DNA of 64,000 bases from Ruminococcus sp. AM22-13 (GCF_003471165.1 NZ_QRIL01000008.1:64556-128555); one strand, 5' to 3'; shown: positions 35,125 to 45,347, numbered from the stretch's first letter. Numbers and translations are program-made. The notes: generated from the sequence alone by a model not told the origin.

Positions 35125-35973
35125 TTATGAGAAAAAGCTCTCCGCCACACTCATATCTGCAATATATCCGACCGTACCTGTCATGTAGATTGTTCCGTTC
35201 TCTTCAATATCAATCTGAATCATTCCGCCAGGCTGGTTTACATTAATGCGAGATTCCACAAGTCCCAATTTATATGCCGCAGCCGCTGCCGCACAGCTTC
35301 CTGTTCCGGATGCCTTTGTATAACCGGAACCTCTTTCCCATATTTCGATATCCAGATTTCCTTTGTCAATCTGGCGGCAGATCTGCAGGTTCATTCTCTC
35401 CGGAAATTCATCCGCGTTTTCCACATAAGGTCCCAGATTTCTGACAGCTTCTGCGCTTACATTATCTGTAAAAATAATACAATGTGGATTTCCTACTGTC
35501 AGACAGGTGGCTTTATATTCTTTTCCATGGAACATAAACCCTTCCTTAATTACTTCGCGGACTTCACCGGATACCGGAATGTCGCTGGAAATAAACGATG
35601 GTTTTCCCATATTTACTTTAAATTCCGTTGCACGGCTGTTCAGACATTCTACCTGAATTGTACCGGACAAGGTTTCAATGTCAAATTTCTTCTCTGTAAC
35701 ATATCCCTGATCCATCAGATACTTTGCAAAGATACGCACACCATTTCCACTGATTGCTGACTCACTTCCGTCTGCATTGTAAATACGCACCCCAAGTTTT
35801 CCCTCAATCTCTACCGGTCCATAGAGCACGCCGTCTGCTCCCAATCCGAATCCTCTCTGGCAGAGAAGGGCAACTTTCTTTCCCTGGAGCTGCACCCTGT
35901 TCCTCTTTGGATCCAGAATAAGATAATCATTTCCAAGTCCCTGGTATTTACTCATAATAATTGTATTTGCCAT
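35125..35973 (-). CDS. diaminopimelate epimerase homologue lacking both catalytic cysteines
   Basis: This 282-residue protein has the two-domain DapF fold signature: KYQGLGNDYLILD, YNADGSESAISGNGVR, TVGNPHCIIFTDN and KASGTGSCAAAAA. In true DapF the acid/base pair is two cysteines, in CGNG and ACGSG. Here both are serine, Ser75 (AGT) and Ser222 (TCC), read directly from the DNA. It may be a changed epimerase/isomerase or a non-catalytic relative; classical diaminopimelate epimerisation is doubtful. AAGGAGAGGG lies 12 bases upstream of the chosen ATG; other in-frame starts are possible. It stands alone, far from dapA/dapB. Confidence 0.85.
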   Translation of the reverse strand: MANTIIMSKYQGLGNDYLILDPKRNRVQLQGKKVALLCQRGFGLGADGVLYGPVEIEGKLGVRIYNADGSESAISGNGVRIFAKYLMDQGYVTEKKFDIETLSGTIQVECLNSRATEFKVNMGKPSFISSDIPVSGEVREVIKEGFMFHGKEYKATCLTVGNPHCIIFTDNVSAEAVRNLGPYVENADEFPERMNLQICRQIDKGNLDIEIWERGSGYTKASGTGSCAAAAAAYKLGLVESRINVNQPGGMIQIDIEENGTIYMTGTVGYIADMSVAESFFS

Positions 35974-36212
35974 AGCCGCATCCCTCTCCTTATCTATCAC
36001 TCACAAATATCTTCTTTCAAAATCACTTTCTACTAATCTGTCATATTCTTCTTTTACTTACTATAGGCTTATTATATTCGATTATTTTTACCATGTATAT
36101 GGATTAAAATGCGACTTATATTGCAAAAAATGCTCTCTCATTTCATTTTTCCTTTATACTTTTATTATCTTTTTCAGTTCTTTATACTTTTTATCAGTCT
36201 GCATAGAAACAT

Positions 36213-36246
36213 AAAAAAAGACCATTATATCAGTTCTCTGATATAA
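36213..36246 (-). terminator. intrinsic terminator of a short minus-strand transcript
   Basis: On the minus strand TTATATCAG pairs with CTGATATAA across four bases, then TGGTC and seven T residues. No annotated gene ends here. It lies about 110 bases downstream of the promoter at 36345-36373. Confidence 0.6.
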
Positions 36247-36312
36247 CAGCCTTACAGATGTTATCACTCCTCTCTGTTCTGTTTTCTATTTCTTTACCCC
36301 ATTTTGAAATAG

Positions 36313-36340
36313 TTACAAAGTTTTTACGATTACTTTGTAA
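36313..36340. promoter_or_regulatory. operator candidate TTACAAAGT-N10-ACTTTGTAA
   Basis: A perfect 9-bp inverted repeat with a 10-base spacer covers the predicted start point of the minus-strand promoter at 36345-36373. It is a good site for a dimeric repressor. The divergent AraC-family protein is one candidate binder, although AraC sites are more often direct repeats. Confidence 0.55.
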
Positions 36341-36344
36341 TTGT

Positions 36345-36373
36345 ATGATACTATCATCTTTCAATAATGTCAA
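36345..36373 (-). promoter_or_regulatory. minus-strand promoter upstream of dapF-like gene
   Basis: TTGACA (36373-36368), 17 bases, TATCAT (36350-36345) on the minus strand. Transcription would start near 36338 and first meet the terminator at 36213-36246, then the dapF-like gene at 35973. It may drive a short RNA, an attenuated leader, or both. Confidence 0.6.
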
Positions 36374-36413
36374 TATCTTTGTAGCATGTTTTCTCAGAAA
36401 TTCCGTTCATTGA

Positions 36414-36442
36414 TTGCACCTGCCTGCATTAAATGATATGAT
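36414..36442 (+). promoter_or_regulatory. promoter of the AraC-family gene
   Basis: TTGCAC (36414-36419), 17 bases, TATGAT (36437-36442). The start point would be near 36449, giving a leader of about 47 bases. Confidence 0.65.
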
Positions 36443-36495
36443 AAATACTGCCCGTAAACAATAGCAAACACAGTTCTATAGGATTGGAGGTAACT

Positions 36496-37332
36496 ATGAC
36501 CTTATCAGAACAGTTCTATCAATCAGAAAAAACAGGCTACCTTAATGAGCAGTTCCGACTTTTTCATATTAAAGACCAGACAAAAAAAGAATTTGCTTAT
36601 CACTATCACGATTTTCATAAAGTAGTCATTTTTATCTCCGGAAAAGCTACTTATCATATCGAAGGAAAAGCCTACAACCTCAGACCATGGGACATCCTGC
36701 TCGTAGACCGCCATGCGATCCACCGTCCGGAAATCGATGCTTCCATTCCCTACGAACGCTTCATTCTCTGGATTCAGAATGATATTCCCTGGCAGGAACT
36801 TCTGAAATGTTTCCAGAAAGCAAACGACCGCAGCTATAATCTGATTCGTCTGCACCCTTCTCTTCAGGAAAAGCTGAAAGAAATCCTTCTGGAATTAGAG
36901 TCTGCCACAAAATCCGACGCATTTGCCAAAGACCTTCTGGCTCAGTCATTATTTCTGCAATTTATGATCTATGTAAACCGTATTTTTCTGGAAAAGCAAT
37001 ATATTTTCGACAGAAAATCATACTCTTTTGATTCACAGATTGCGGATATTCTGCAATACATCAACCACAATCTGAAAGAAGATCTGTCGGTAGACAATCT
37101 CGCCTCCAGGTATTATATCAGCAAATATCATCTGATGCGAAAATTTAAAGAAGAAACTGGATTCACACTCCATAACTATATCGTAAATAAGCGGCTTCTC
37201 ATGGCTCGAACCCTGATTTCAGAAGGAATGCCGGTAACAAAAGCAGCATTAGAAAGCGGTTTCTCTGAATATAGCACTTTTTCCCGTGCATATCGAAAAC
37301 AGTTTGGAGCTACACCAAGTAACATTTCATAA
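36496..37332 (+). CDS. AraC-family transcriptional regulator with cupin sensor domain
   Basis: This 278-residue regulator has an N-terminal cupin-like sensing domain (HYHDFHKVVIFISGKATYHI, about residues 32-52) and a C-terminal pair of helix-turn-helices (SVDNLASRYYISKYHLMRKF, then TKAALESGFSEYSTFSRAYR). GGAGG lies four bases before the ATG at 36496. It is divergent from the short transcript near 36.3 kb and convergent with an amino acid/Na+ symporter gene. Its target is not obvious; sugar metabolism is the common theme for the family. Confidence 0.88.
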   Translation: MTLSEQFYQSEKTGYLNEQFRLFHIKDQTKKEFAYHYHDFHKVVIFISGKATYHIEGKAYNLRPWDILLVDRHAIHRPEIDASIPYERFILWIQNDIPWQELLKCFQKANDRSYNLIRLHPSLQEKLKEILLELESATKSDAFAKDLLAQSLFLQFMIYVNRIFLEKQYIFDRKSYSFDSQIADILQYINHNLKEDLSVDNLASRYYISKYHLMRKFKEETGFTLHNYIVNKRLLMARTLISEGMPVTKAALESGFSEYSTFSRAYRKQFGATPSNIS

Positions 37333-37421
37333 CTCATAATCATTTCATTCTCTTATAATTATAACGTAAAACATTCATAAAATAATAATGTGTCAGTGAA
37401 CAATTGCAAATATTACAAAAT

Positions 37422-37473
37422 AAAAAGATGCAGGCATATCTGATTATTTTTCAGACAAGTCTGCATCTTTTTT
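37422..37473. terminator. bidirectional intrinsic terminator
   Basis: AAAAAGATGCAG pairs with CTGCATCTTTTT around a 27-base loop that itself contains TCTGA/TCAGA. It lies between the convergent AraC and NSS genes. Confidence 0.85.
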
Positions 37474-37512
37474 CATATTCTCTTTTGTTTATTTGATTCC
37501 ACTACTATCTGC

Positions 37513-38976
37513 TTATTTCGCTTTCTTCTTCGCCATCGCGCAGTAAAATACAAATCCCAGCAACACCAGTGCCACAATCATCCAGCCAACCAGCGCTCCT
37601 GTTCCAAGGCCTGCGAATTTATCATAGTATCCTTTCAGATAGATTACGATAATGATTGCCGGAATTCCATAGGATACATAACCTTTCAGAGATTTCGGGA
37701 ACTTCATTCCGGTGCCGGCGTTCGCCTCTGCGATAAAGTTATCCCATCCCCATCCATTCTTTCTTGTACAGAACAGAAGGTATCCAAGACTTCCAAGCGG
37801 AAGAAGGTTATTGGAAACGATAAAGTCCTCCAGATCCATGATGTTACTTCCATCACCAAACGGCTGGAATCCGGAAAGTACATTAAATCCAAGTACACAT
37901 GGAATACTCAGGATTACTACCAGAACCGCACATACAACAACACTCTTCTTACGATCCCATCCAAATAATTCCATATTAAATACGATCAGGTTCTCAAATA
38001 CGGCAATGATAGTTGAAATTGCCGCAAATGTCAGAAACAGGAAGAACAGACTTCCCCATAACGCACCGCCGCTCATCTTTGCAAAAATATTGGGCAGAGT
38101 GATAAAAATAAGACTCGGACCTGCATCTGGCTGGATTCCATAAGAGAAACATGCCGGAATAATGATAAATCCTGCTGTCAGTGCTACAAATGTATCCAGT
38201 ATTGTGATGCTTACCGCTTCACCTGTCAGACTTCTGGATTTATCCAGATAACTTCCGAAAATCAACATCGCACCAATACCAATGGATAACGTAAAGAATG
38301 ACTGGCTCAGTGCAGCAAATACTACATTACCGATTCCTGCATCCTTGATTTTCTGAAAATCAGGAACCAGATAAAAACTAATTCCTTCCCCTGCGCCTTC
38401 CATCATTACGGAGTGAACAGCAAGGACAACCATAATGATCAGCAACGCGCTCATCATTACTTTAGAGATTTTCTCAATTCCGTTCTGCAGTCCCATGAAG
38501 CAGACTGCGAATCCAATAAGACAGATAATGACCATCCAAAGCATCATCGTCGGCGCATTTCCAAGCATATCGGAAAATGACTGTGTCACTGCCTCAGGAG
38601 ATGCTCCTGCAAAATCTCCCCGTAAACTCTTTACACAATAATAAAGCATCCATCCGCCTACTGTAGTGTAAAACATCATCAACATGTAACATCCAATGAT
38701 ACCGATGGATTTCAGCGGCTTCCAGCCGCTTCCCTCCGGTGCCAGTTTGTCAAAACATTTCGCAACACTCGTGTGGCTTCCACGTCCTACCGCAAACTCA
38801 GATACCAGGACCGGAATGCCCAGGATTACCAGGAAACATAAGTAGATCAGAATAAAAGCTGCTCCTCCATATTCTCCGCAGATGTATGGGAATTTCCACA
38901 CATTTCCAATGCCAATGGCACATCCCGCCGATACCAGAATGAAACCAAGGCGTGAGCCAAAAGACTCTCTCTTCAT
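37513..38976 (-). CDS. sodium-dependent transporter, neurotransmitter:sodium symporter family
   Basis: This 487-residue protein is a bacterial NSS (SNF) transporter. It begins with the first broken helix (GFILVSAGCAIGIGNVWKFP), which holds the Na+ and substrate sites, and has about 11-12 membrane helices. It should import an amino acid or amine driven by Na+. The substrate cannot be read from sequence. It is transcribed alone between two terminators, with an AAAGGGGGA ribosome site upstream. Confidence 0.9.
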   Translation of the reverse strand: MKRESFGSRLGFILVSAGCAIGIGNVWKFPYICGEYGGAAFILIYLCFLVILGIPVLVSEFAVGRGSHTSVAKCFDKLAPEGSGWKPLKSIGIIGCYMLMMFYTTVGGWMLYYCVKSLRGDFAGASPEAVTQSFSDMLGNAPTMMLWMVIICLIGFAVCFMGLQNGIEKISKVMMSALLIIMVVLAVHSVMMEGAGEGISFYLVPDFQKIKDAGIGNVVFAALSQSFFTLSIGIGAMLIFGSYLDKSRSLTGEAVSITILDTFVALTAGFIIIPACFSYGIQPDAGPSLIFITLPNIFAKMSGGALWGSLFFLFLTFAAISTIIAVFENLIVFNMELFGWDRKKSVVVCAVLVVILSIPCVLGFNVLSGFQPFGDGSNIMDLEDFIVSNNLLPLGSLGYLLFCTRKNGWGWDNFIAEANAGTGMKFPKSLKGYVSYGIPAIIIVIYLKGYYDKFAGLGTGALVGWMIVALVLLGFVFYCAMAKKKAK

Positions 38977-39090
38977 ACTGTTTTTCCCCCTTTAGGTTTT
39001 ATAACGGTACACTATTATAAGCCGTTCTGATACACCAATTCTTTAGCAAGTCAATGTGTCAGTTTAACGCATTAAAGTATTTCCGTGTAT

Positions 39091-39125
39091 GATAAAAGGG
39101 CCTTATATAATTAAGCCCTTTTATC
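39091..39125. terminator. intrinsic terminator after secA
   Basis: GATAAAAGGGC pairs with GCCCTTTTATC. On the minus strand the stem ends in TTTTATC. It lies about 80 bases past the secA stop. Confidence 0.65.
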
Positions 39126-39204
39126 TCATAAGCAGTCCATTACCATTTTTTATATGTCCGGTAATATATCTTTCCTGCTTTCACTATTCTCTTTTCAACT
39201 AGGC

Positions 39205-41781
39205 TCAGGCTTTGTTCTTACGTCCGCAGCACTGTTTGTATTTCTTACCGCTTCCGCATGGACACGGATCGTTCGGATATACTTTGATCTCTTTTCTCTG
39301 AACTGGTTTCTTCGGACCGGCGCTGTCATCTTTGTTTGTTCCGGTAACTTTGGCAACCTGTTCACGCTCGATCTTCTGCTCTACATGTACATGATACAGC
39401 ATACGAAGTGTATCTTCCTGAATAGATGTGATCATGTTGTTGAACATCTCGAATGCGCTCATCTTGTATTCAACAACCGGATCTCTCTGTCCGTAAGCAG
39501 CAAGTCCGATACCCTGACGAAGAATTTCCATATCATCAATGTGATCCATCCACTTGCTGTCGATGCATTTCAGAAGTACAACACGCTCTAATTCACGAAG
39601 CTGTTCCGGTTCCGGGAACTCTGCTTCTTTTGCTTCATAAAGCTTCACTGCCTCTTCTTTCAATGCATGCTTAATCTCATCACGTTTCTTACCTTTTACA
39701 GTCTCAAGAGTAAGCGGCTGAACCGGAATAACCGGGAGAAGTACGCCGTTAAATTCATTCAGATCCCACTCTTCGGAATCTACATCATCAGAGAAACACA
39801 TATCTACATAAGTATCAACTGTATCCTGAATCATCTTGTAGATTGCCTCACGCATGTTCTCACCATCAAGAACCTGACGACGCTCTTTGTAGATGATCTC
39901 ACGCTGCTCATTATTTACCTGGTCATAATCAAGAAGATTCTTACGAATACCAAAGTTGTTAAACTCAATCTTCTCCTGTGCTTTCTCGATTGCATTGGAA
40001 AGCATCTTATGTTCGATCTGTTCATTCTCAGCAACACCCAGAGATGTAAAGATCTTCATCAGTCTCTCAGAACCGAACAGACGCATCAGATCATCTTCCA
40101 GGGAAATGTAGAAACGGGACTCACCCGGGTCACCCTGACGACCGGAACGTCCACGCAGCTGATTATCAATACGTCTGGACTCATGACGTTCTGTACCGAT
40201 GATCATCAGACCGCCAGCCTCTCTTGACACATCATCCAGCTTAATATCAGTACCACGGCCCGCCATGTTAGTAGCAATCGTAACTGCTCCTGCCTGACCT
40301 GCCTGTGCTACGATCTCAGCTTCCAGTTCATGGAACTTCGCGTTCAATACATTATGTTTGATTCCCTGTCTCTTCAGCATACGGCTGATAAGTTCGGATG
40401 TTTCGATTGTAATTGTACCAACCAGTACCGGCTGCTGTTTTGCATGAGCCTCAACTACAGCATTGACAACTGCGTTGAATTTCTCTTTCTTTGTCATATA
40501 AACAGCATCTTCATGGTCAACACGGATTACCGGTCTGTTCGTCGGGATTTCTACAACGTCCATTGCATAGATATCACGGAACTCTTTCTCCTCTGTGATA
40601 GCTGTACCGGTCATACCGCCCTTCTTGTCATATTTGTTAAAGAAGTTCTGGAATGTGATCGTTGCCAGAGTCTTGCTCTCACGTTTGATCTTAACATGCT
40701 CTTTTGCTTCAATCGCCTGATGAAGACCGTCAGAATAACGGCGTCCCGGCATGATACGTCCGGTAAATTCATCAACGATAAGAATCTCATCATCTTTAAC
40801 AACGTAATCCTGATCCTTATGCATCAGGTTGTGTGCACGAAGAGCAAGGATAATGTTATGCTGGATCTCCAGATTCTCCGGATCAGCCAGGTTCTCAATA
40901 TGGAAGAATTTCTCAACCTTATGAACACCCTGCTCAGTAAGGTTTACGATCTTATCTTTCTCATTTACAACGAAGTCACCTGTCTCGATAACTTCCTCGC
41001 CCATGATAGCTGCCATCTTTGTCATCTCGTGGCTGGCTTCACCACGCTCTAACTGCTGGGCAAGGATATCGCAGGCTTCATATAATTTCGTAGACTTTCC
41101 ACTCTGACCGGAAATGATAAGAGGTGTACGCGCCTCATCGATCAAAATGGAGTCGACCTCATCGATGATACAGTAGTGCAGATCTCTCTGTACCAGCTGT
41201 TCTTTATAAATAACCATGTTGTCACGCAGATAATCGAAACCAAGTTCGTTATTGGTAACATAGGTAATGTCGCAGTTGTATGCAGCACGACGTTCATCCT
41301 GCTTCATATCATTTAAAACAACGCCGACAGTCAGGCCAAGGAATTCATGGATCTGTCCCATCTCTTCTGCATCTCGTTTAGCCAGATAGTCATTGACTGT
41401 TACGATATGCACACCTTTACCTTCCAGGGCATTTAAGTATGCCGGAAGTGTGGCAACAAGTGTTTTACCTTCACCTGTTCTCATCTCTGCGATACGTCCC
41501 TGGTGAAGAATGATACCACCGATTAACTGCACTCGGAAATGCTCCATTCCAAGAACACGTTTACCGGCTTCACGTACAACCGCAAATGCCTCTGGAAGCA
41601 GATCATCTAATGTCTCTCCCTCTTCCAGACGTTTCTTGAACTCTCTTGTCTTTCCTTTCAGTTCCTCGTCACTTAACTTCTGCATGTCCGGGCGCAGGCT
41701 CTCGATTTTCTCAACCAGAGGCATGATACGCTTAACCTCTCGCTGGCTGCGGGTCCCGAATACTTTTGAAAACATATTCAT
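39205..41781 (-). CDS. secA: preprotein translocase ATPase SecA
   Basis: This 858-residue protein is full-length SecA, the motor that pushes unfolded precursors through SecYEG. It shows Walker [40 protein letters not shown] and the helicase [13 protein letters not shown]. At the C-terminus it has the zinc-binding SEC-C motif [13 protein letters not shown], which contacts ribosomes or substrates. AGGAG lies 11 bases upstream of the ATG. It is transcribed alone. Confidence 0.97.
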   Translation of the reverse strand: MNMFSKVFGTRSQREVKRIMPLVEKIESLRPDMQKLSDEELKGKTREFKKRLEEGETLDDLLPEAFAVVREAGKRVLGMEHFRVQLIGGIILHQGRIAEMRTGEGKTLVATLPAYLNALEGKGVHIVTVNDYLAKRDAEEMGQIHEFLGLTVGVVLNDMKQDERRAAYNCDITYVTNNELGFDYLRDNMVIYKEQLVQRDLHYCIIDEVDSILIDEARTPLIISGQSGKSTKLYEACDILAQQLERGEASHEMTKMAAIMGEEVIETGDFVVNEKDKIVNLTEQGVHKVEKFFHIENLADPENLEIQHNIILALRAHNLMHKDQDYVVKDDEILIVDEFTGRIMPGRRYSDGLHQAIEAKEHVKIKRESKTLATITFQNFFNKYDKKGGMTGTAITEEKEFRDIYAMDVVEIPTNRPVIRVDHEDAVYMTKKEKFNAVVNAVVEAHAKQQPVLVGTITIETSELISRMLKRQGIKHNVLNAKFHELEAEIVAQAGQAGAVTIATNMAGRGTDIKLDDVSREAGGLMIIGTERHESRRIDNQLRGRSGRQGDPGESRFYISLEDDLMRLFGSERLMKIFTSLGVAENEQIEHKMLSNAIEKAQEKIEFNNFGIRKNLLDYDQVNNEQREIIYKERRQVLDGENMREAIYKMIQDTVDTYVDMCFSDDVDSEEWDLNEFNGVLLPVIPVQPLTLETVKGKKRDEIKHALKEEAVKLYEAKEAEFPEPEQLRELERVVLLKCIDSKWMDHIDDMEILRQGIGLAAYGQRDPVVEYKMSAFEMFNNMITSIQEDTLRMLYHVHVEQKIEREQVAKVTGTNKDDSAGPKKPVQRKEIKVYPNDPCPCGSGKKYKQCCGRKNKA

Positions 41782-42133
41782 ATTAGGTTTTACTCCTGTT
41801 AATCTCTCTATTTTTACAAAGCATTGCTGCTATACACCGGCATCTGTACGATACCGGTTATTATTGTTTACTCCGTTCACTGCAAACATAATAGCAGCAT
41901 GCGAACATTACAAACGATTTTTCTGTATACACAATACTAAACTATTCTAACACTTTCCAGTATGGAAAACAATGAATTTTTCATAAACAAAATAAGAAAA
42001 TTGTTACTAAATCTGTTCTTATTCACATGTCACTATCCCGCGAAGTGTTTGAACATAAAATACCAAAAGCAGCAAGTCCCCACCCACTTCTTATTGCTCT
42101 TCGCAACCTCCGCAGGGGACTTACCTGATTCGG
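41782..42133. other. 352-base intergenic region between malQ and secA
   Basis: It must contain the secA promoter. The malQ-proximal part holds GCAACCTCCGCAGGGGAC (repeat copy at 42100-42136) and a CACTATCCCGCGAAGTGTTT fragment similar to the MITE-like family. No gene was recognised. Confidence 0.5.
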
Positions 42134-42136
42134 TCA
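42100..42136. repeat. GCAACCTCCGCAGGGGACTT repeat, copy 2
   Basis: TTCGCAACCTCCGCAGGGGA, then CTTACCTGATTCGGTCAAA, matches 10897-10936. It runs up to the malQ stop codon. Confidence 0.6.
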
Positions 42137-43609
42137 AATACGTTTAGTATCTACAATCAGGCGTCCTAATTTCTGTAATTCTTTCTCGGCCTGTACAAAA
42201 TCCGGTAAGTGCCACTCCCAGTTCGGAGAACCGATTGTTCCCGGTATATTAATATGGCCTTCTTTTCCCAGTCCAAGGATATCTGCCAGCGGGATGATCG
42301 CATATTCCGCCTGATTCTGCATGGTATACTGAAGGAATCGGTCTTTGACAGAACCCTGTGATGCCCCTGCTTTCTTTAACATACGGCGAAGTTTTCTTCT
42401 GGATGCAGTGCTCATATTTTCATACCACTGCATAATCGTGTCATTGTCATGAGTTCCTGTATAGAAAATCATGTTTTCCACATCATGGAAGGTATCCCGG
42501 GCATATTTTCCACCTGTTTCGATAGAAAAGATGAGGATTTTCATTCCTTTCAGATGGTAATGATCCTTTAATACCAGAACTTCCGGACGGAGCAGTCCCA
42601 GATCCTCTGCCACCAGATTCAGTCCCGGAAGCTCTTTCTGAAGTGTGTCAATCACTTCATATCCAGGTGCTTCGATCCATTCGCCGTCAATCGCAGTCGG
42701 ACAGGTTGCAGGAATCTTCCAGTATGTATCAAATGCACGGAAATGATCGATTCTGATGATATCAAACAATTTATTGCTGTAACCGATTCTGTCTACCCAG
42801 AACTGATAATTCTGTTCTTTCATATGTTCCCAGTCGTAAATCGGATTTCCCCATCTCTGACCTGTCGCGCTGAAATAGTCTGGTGGTACTCCTGCAATAA
42901 AGATCGGACGTCCGTCTGTGTCCAGAAGGAAATTATCCTTACCGCCCCACACATCTACAGAATCCTGACCTACATAGAACGGAACATCGCCCATGATCTC
43001 AATACCGGCTTCGTTTGCCGTTTTCTTTACGTCCATCCACTGAGTGTAGAAAATATGCTGAAGGAACATCTGATACTGGGCCTCTGCCTCGACTTCTGCT
43101 GATAATGCATGTCTGTTCTCCGGCCAGTTTCTGTCCTCTTCCGCCCAGTCATTCCAACAATTTCCGTTATTTGCTTTCTTCAATGCACGGAATACGCCAT
43201 ATTCATACACCCATTCCTGTGCTGCAAATTCTTTATATGCAGGCTCTTCCTGTCCCTTTTTCTTTGTAAAAACTTCAAAAGCTTCTCTCAGGAACGGCTC
43301 TCTGTACTGACGGACAGCTTCGTAATCTACTCTCTTCGCATTCTGTAAAAAAGCTTCAGGTGCTGTCTTCAGCAGCCCATCCTCTGCAAGTTTGTCCAGA
43401 CTGATATATATTTCATCACCAGCGCAAGAGGAATATGGCTGATATGGAGAATTTCCGTAACCAACTGGGTTAAGTGGAAGAATCTGCCATATTTTAACAT
43501 GATTCTTTTTTAGTAATTCTATAAAATGAAATGCTGCTTCTCCGAGTTCCCCGGCACCAACACGTGATGGAAGTGCGGAAACTGGCATTAATACTCCGGC
43601 TTTTCTCAT
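42134..43609 (-). CDS. malQ: 4-alpha-glucanotransferase, GH77
   Basis: This 491-residue enzyme is a GH77 amylomaltase that transfers maltosyl units between glucans in glycogen and maltodextrin use. The probable nucleophile is the Asp in IIRIDHFRAFDTYWKIP, the acid/base Glu lies in VAEDLGLL, and THDNDTIMQWY holds the third acidic residue. Length fits the short bacterial form, with no N-terminal extension. AAGGAG precedes the ATG. No other maltose gene is adjacent. Confidence 0.95.
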   Translation of the reverse strand: MRKAGVLMPVSALPSRVGAGELGEAAFHFIELLKKNHVKIWQILPLNPVGYGNSPYQPYSSCAGDEIYISLDKLAEDGLLKTAPEAFLQNAKRVDYEAVRQYREPFLREAFEVFTKKKGQEEPAYKEFAAQEWVYEYGVFRALKKANNGNCWNDWAEEDRNWPENRHALSAEVEAEAQYQMFLQHIFYTQWMDVKKTANEAGIEIMGDVPFYVGQDSVDVWGGKDNFLLDTDGRPIFIAGVPPDYFSATGQRWGNPIYDWEHMKEQNYQFWVDRIGYSNKLFDIIRIDHFRAFDTYWKIPATCPTAIDGEWIEAPGYEVIDTLQKELPGLNLVAEDLGLLRPEVLVLKDHYHLKGMKILIFSIETGGKYARDTFHDVENMIFYTGTHDNDTIMQWYENMSTASRRKLRRMLKKAGASQGSVKDRFLQYTMQNQAEYAIIPLADILGLGKEGHINIPGTIGSPNWEWHLPDFVQAEKELQKLGRLIVDTKRI

Positions 43610-43691
43610 TGCGTTTTTGCTCCTTCTTTCTTTACAGGATTTTCTGTATATTCTATCATATTTTGAGTACTACGTCAAAAGTGAAAAACCA

Positions 43692-43725
43692 GGCTTAAAG
43701 CATTAGATTTCCTATGCTTTAAACC
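43692..43725. other. hairpin next to the 38-base palindrome
   Basis: GGCTTAAAGCAT pairs with ATGCTTTAAACC around a 10-base loop, with one mismatch. It directly adjoins the palindrome at 43725-43762; together they fill most of the 182-base malQ-thiD gap. Confidence 0.6.
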
Positions 43726-43762
43726 TAGTATGGCTCACGCTAATTAGCGTGAGTCATACTAG
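43725..43762. repeat. 38-base near-perfect palindrome
   Basis: CTAGTATGGCTCACGCTAA meets TTAGCGTGAGTCATACTAG with a single mismatch pair and no loop. No T-run follows. It could be a protein-binding site or a cruciform-type insertion. Confidence 0.7.
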
Positions 43763-43791
43763 CTTAATCTTCGCATCCTGTTTACTGAAAA

Positions 43792-44604
43792 TTATTCCCT
43801 CTCAGATTCTTTCTTATATTCTCCTGTAATTGCAAATCCATGATCCATCGGTCCGCTGCCTTTTCCAAGGTCAAGCATCGCTGCCAGTGCTCCGGAAATA
43901 TAATCTTTGGCGCGCTCTACCGATGTATCCAGATCAAAGCCTTTGGCAAGATTTGAGGCAATAGCACTGGAAAGCGTGCAGCCGGTTCCATGGGTATTCG
44001 GATTGTTAATACGTTTTCCCTCAAACCAGCGATAGCTGCCATCCCGGTAAAGCAGATCATTGGCATCATTTAGCTTGTGTCCGCCTTTACACAAAACCGC
44101 GCAGTGATATGTATCACTGATTTTCTTTGCTGCTGCGATCATATCATCTGCCGTATGAATCTCCATCTCTGCCAGAACTTCCGCTTCCGGAATATTCGGA
44201 GTCAGTACACTTGAAATCGGAAGCAGACGCTGTTTCAATATTTCGATTGCCTCATCGCTGATCAGTTTCGCTCCGCTCGTTGCCACCATAACAGGATCGA
44301 CCACGATATTTCCCGCTTTATATTCCTCCAGTTTGTCTGCAATCTTCCCAATCAGGGTGCTTGAAGATACCATTCCTATCTTTACTGCATCCGGATAAAT
44401 ATCTGTAAAAATATTATCCAGTTCCTCTCCCAGAAATTCCGGTGTCACTTCCATGATTGCAGTTACACCTGTTGTATTCTGTGCCGTCAATGCTGTAATC
44501 GCACTCATTGCATATACACCATTTGCGATCATTGTCTTAATATCCGCCTGAATCCCAGCTCCACCGCTGGAATCACTGCCTGCAATTGTCAATGCTGTTT
44601 TCAT
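43792..44604 (-). CDS. thiD: hydroxymethylpyrimidine/phosphomethylpyrimidine kinase
   Basis: This 270-residue kinase phosphorylates HMP and HMP-phosphate in thiamine synthesis. It has the family motifs TIAGSDSSGGAGIQADIKT, ITALTAQNTTGV, DPVMVATSG, LTPNIPEAEVL and the anion-hole NPNTHGTGCTLSSA. Length fits ThiD alone, without a ThiE fusion. Some relatives act as pyridoxal kinases, which cannot be excluded. It is transcribed alone; no TPP riboswitch was recognised upstream. Confidence 0.93.
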   Translation of the reverse strand: MKTALTIAGSDSSGGAGIQADIKTMIANGVYAMSAITALTAQNTTGVTAIMEVTPEFLGEELDNIFTDIYPDAVKIGMVSSSTLIGKIADKLEEYKAGNIVVDPVMVATSGAKLISDEAIEILKQRLLPISSVLTPNIPEAEVLAEMEIHTADDMIAAAKKISDTYHCAVLCKGGHKLNDANDLLYRDGSYRWFEGKRINNPNTHGTGCTLSSAIASNLAKGFDLDTSVERAKDYISGALAAMLDLGKGSGPMDHGFAITGEYKKESERE

Positions 44605-44700
44605 TCCTCTACCTCTTCTTTTTCTTATTTAACCAGATAAAAACTTCTGCCTTTGCTACGTGGCTCTACACCGAATAACTGCTTCGCAGTTGATTCGGTT

Positions 44701-44748
44701 AAAAAAGCTTCCGCACAGAAGTTTGGATTCTGCACGGAAGCTTTTCTT
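44701..44748 (-). terminator. intrinsic terminator after hpf
   Basis: AAAAGCTTCCG pairs with CGGAAGCTTTT, with an inner CAGAA/TTCTG stem; the minus-strand T-run is TTTTTT. Just beside it (44671-44698) is a small CCGAAT...ATTCGG palindrome. Confidence 0.88.
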
Positions 44749-44788
44749 ATGAAAACTTTTTTTATAGCCTTTTTATGTTCTGATAAGA

Positions 44789-45316
<528 letters not shown>

Positions 45317-45347
45317 GCTTCCATCCCCTTTGCTGTTTGATGGGTCT

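Noticed and set aside
40330..41052. 240-codon open frame antisense to secA
   Set aside because: Shadow of secA codon use; no known domain.
44605..44700. TPP riboswitch upstream of thiD
   Set aside because: The thi-box pattern is absent, and the region with the small palindrome lies between thiD and hpf rather than in a plausible long leader.
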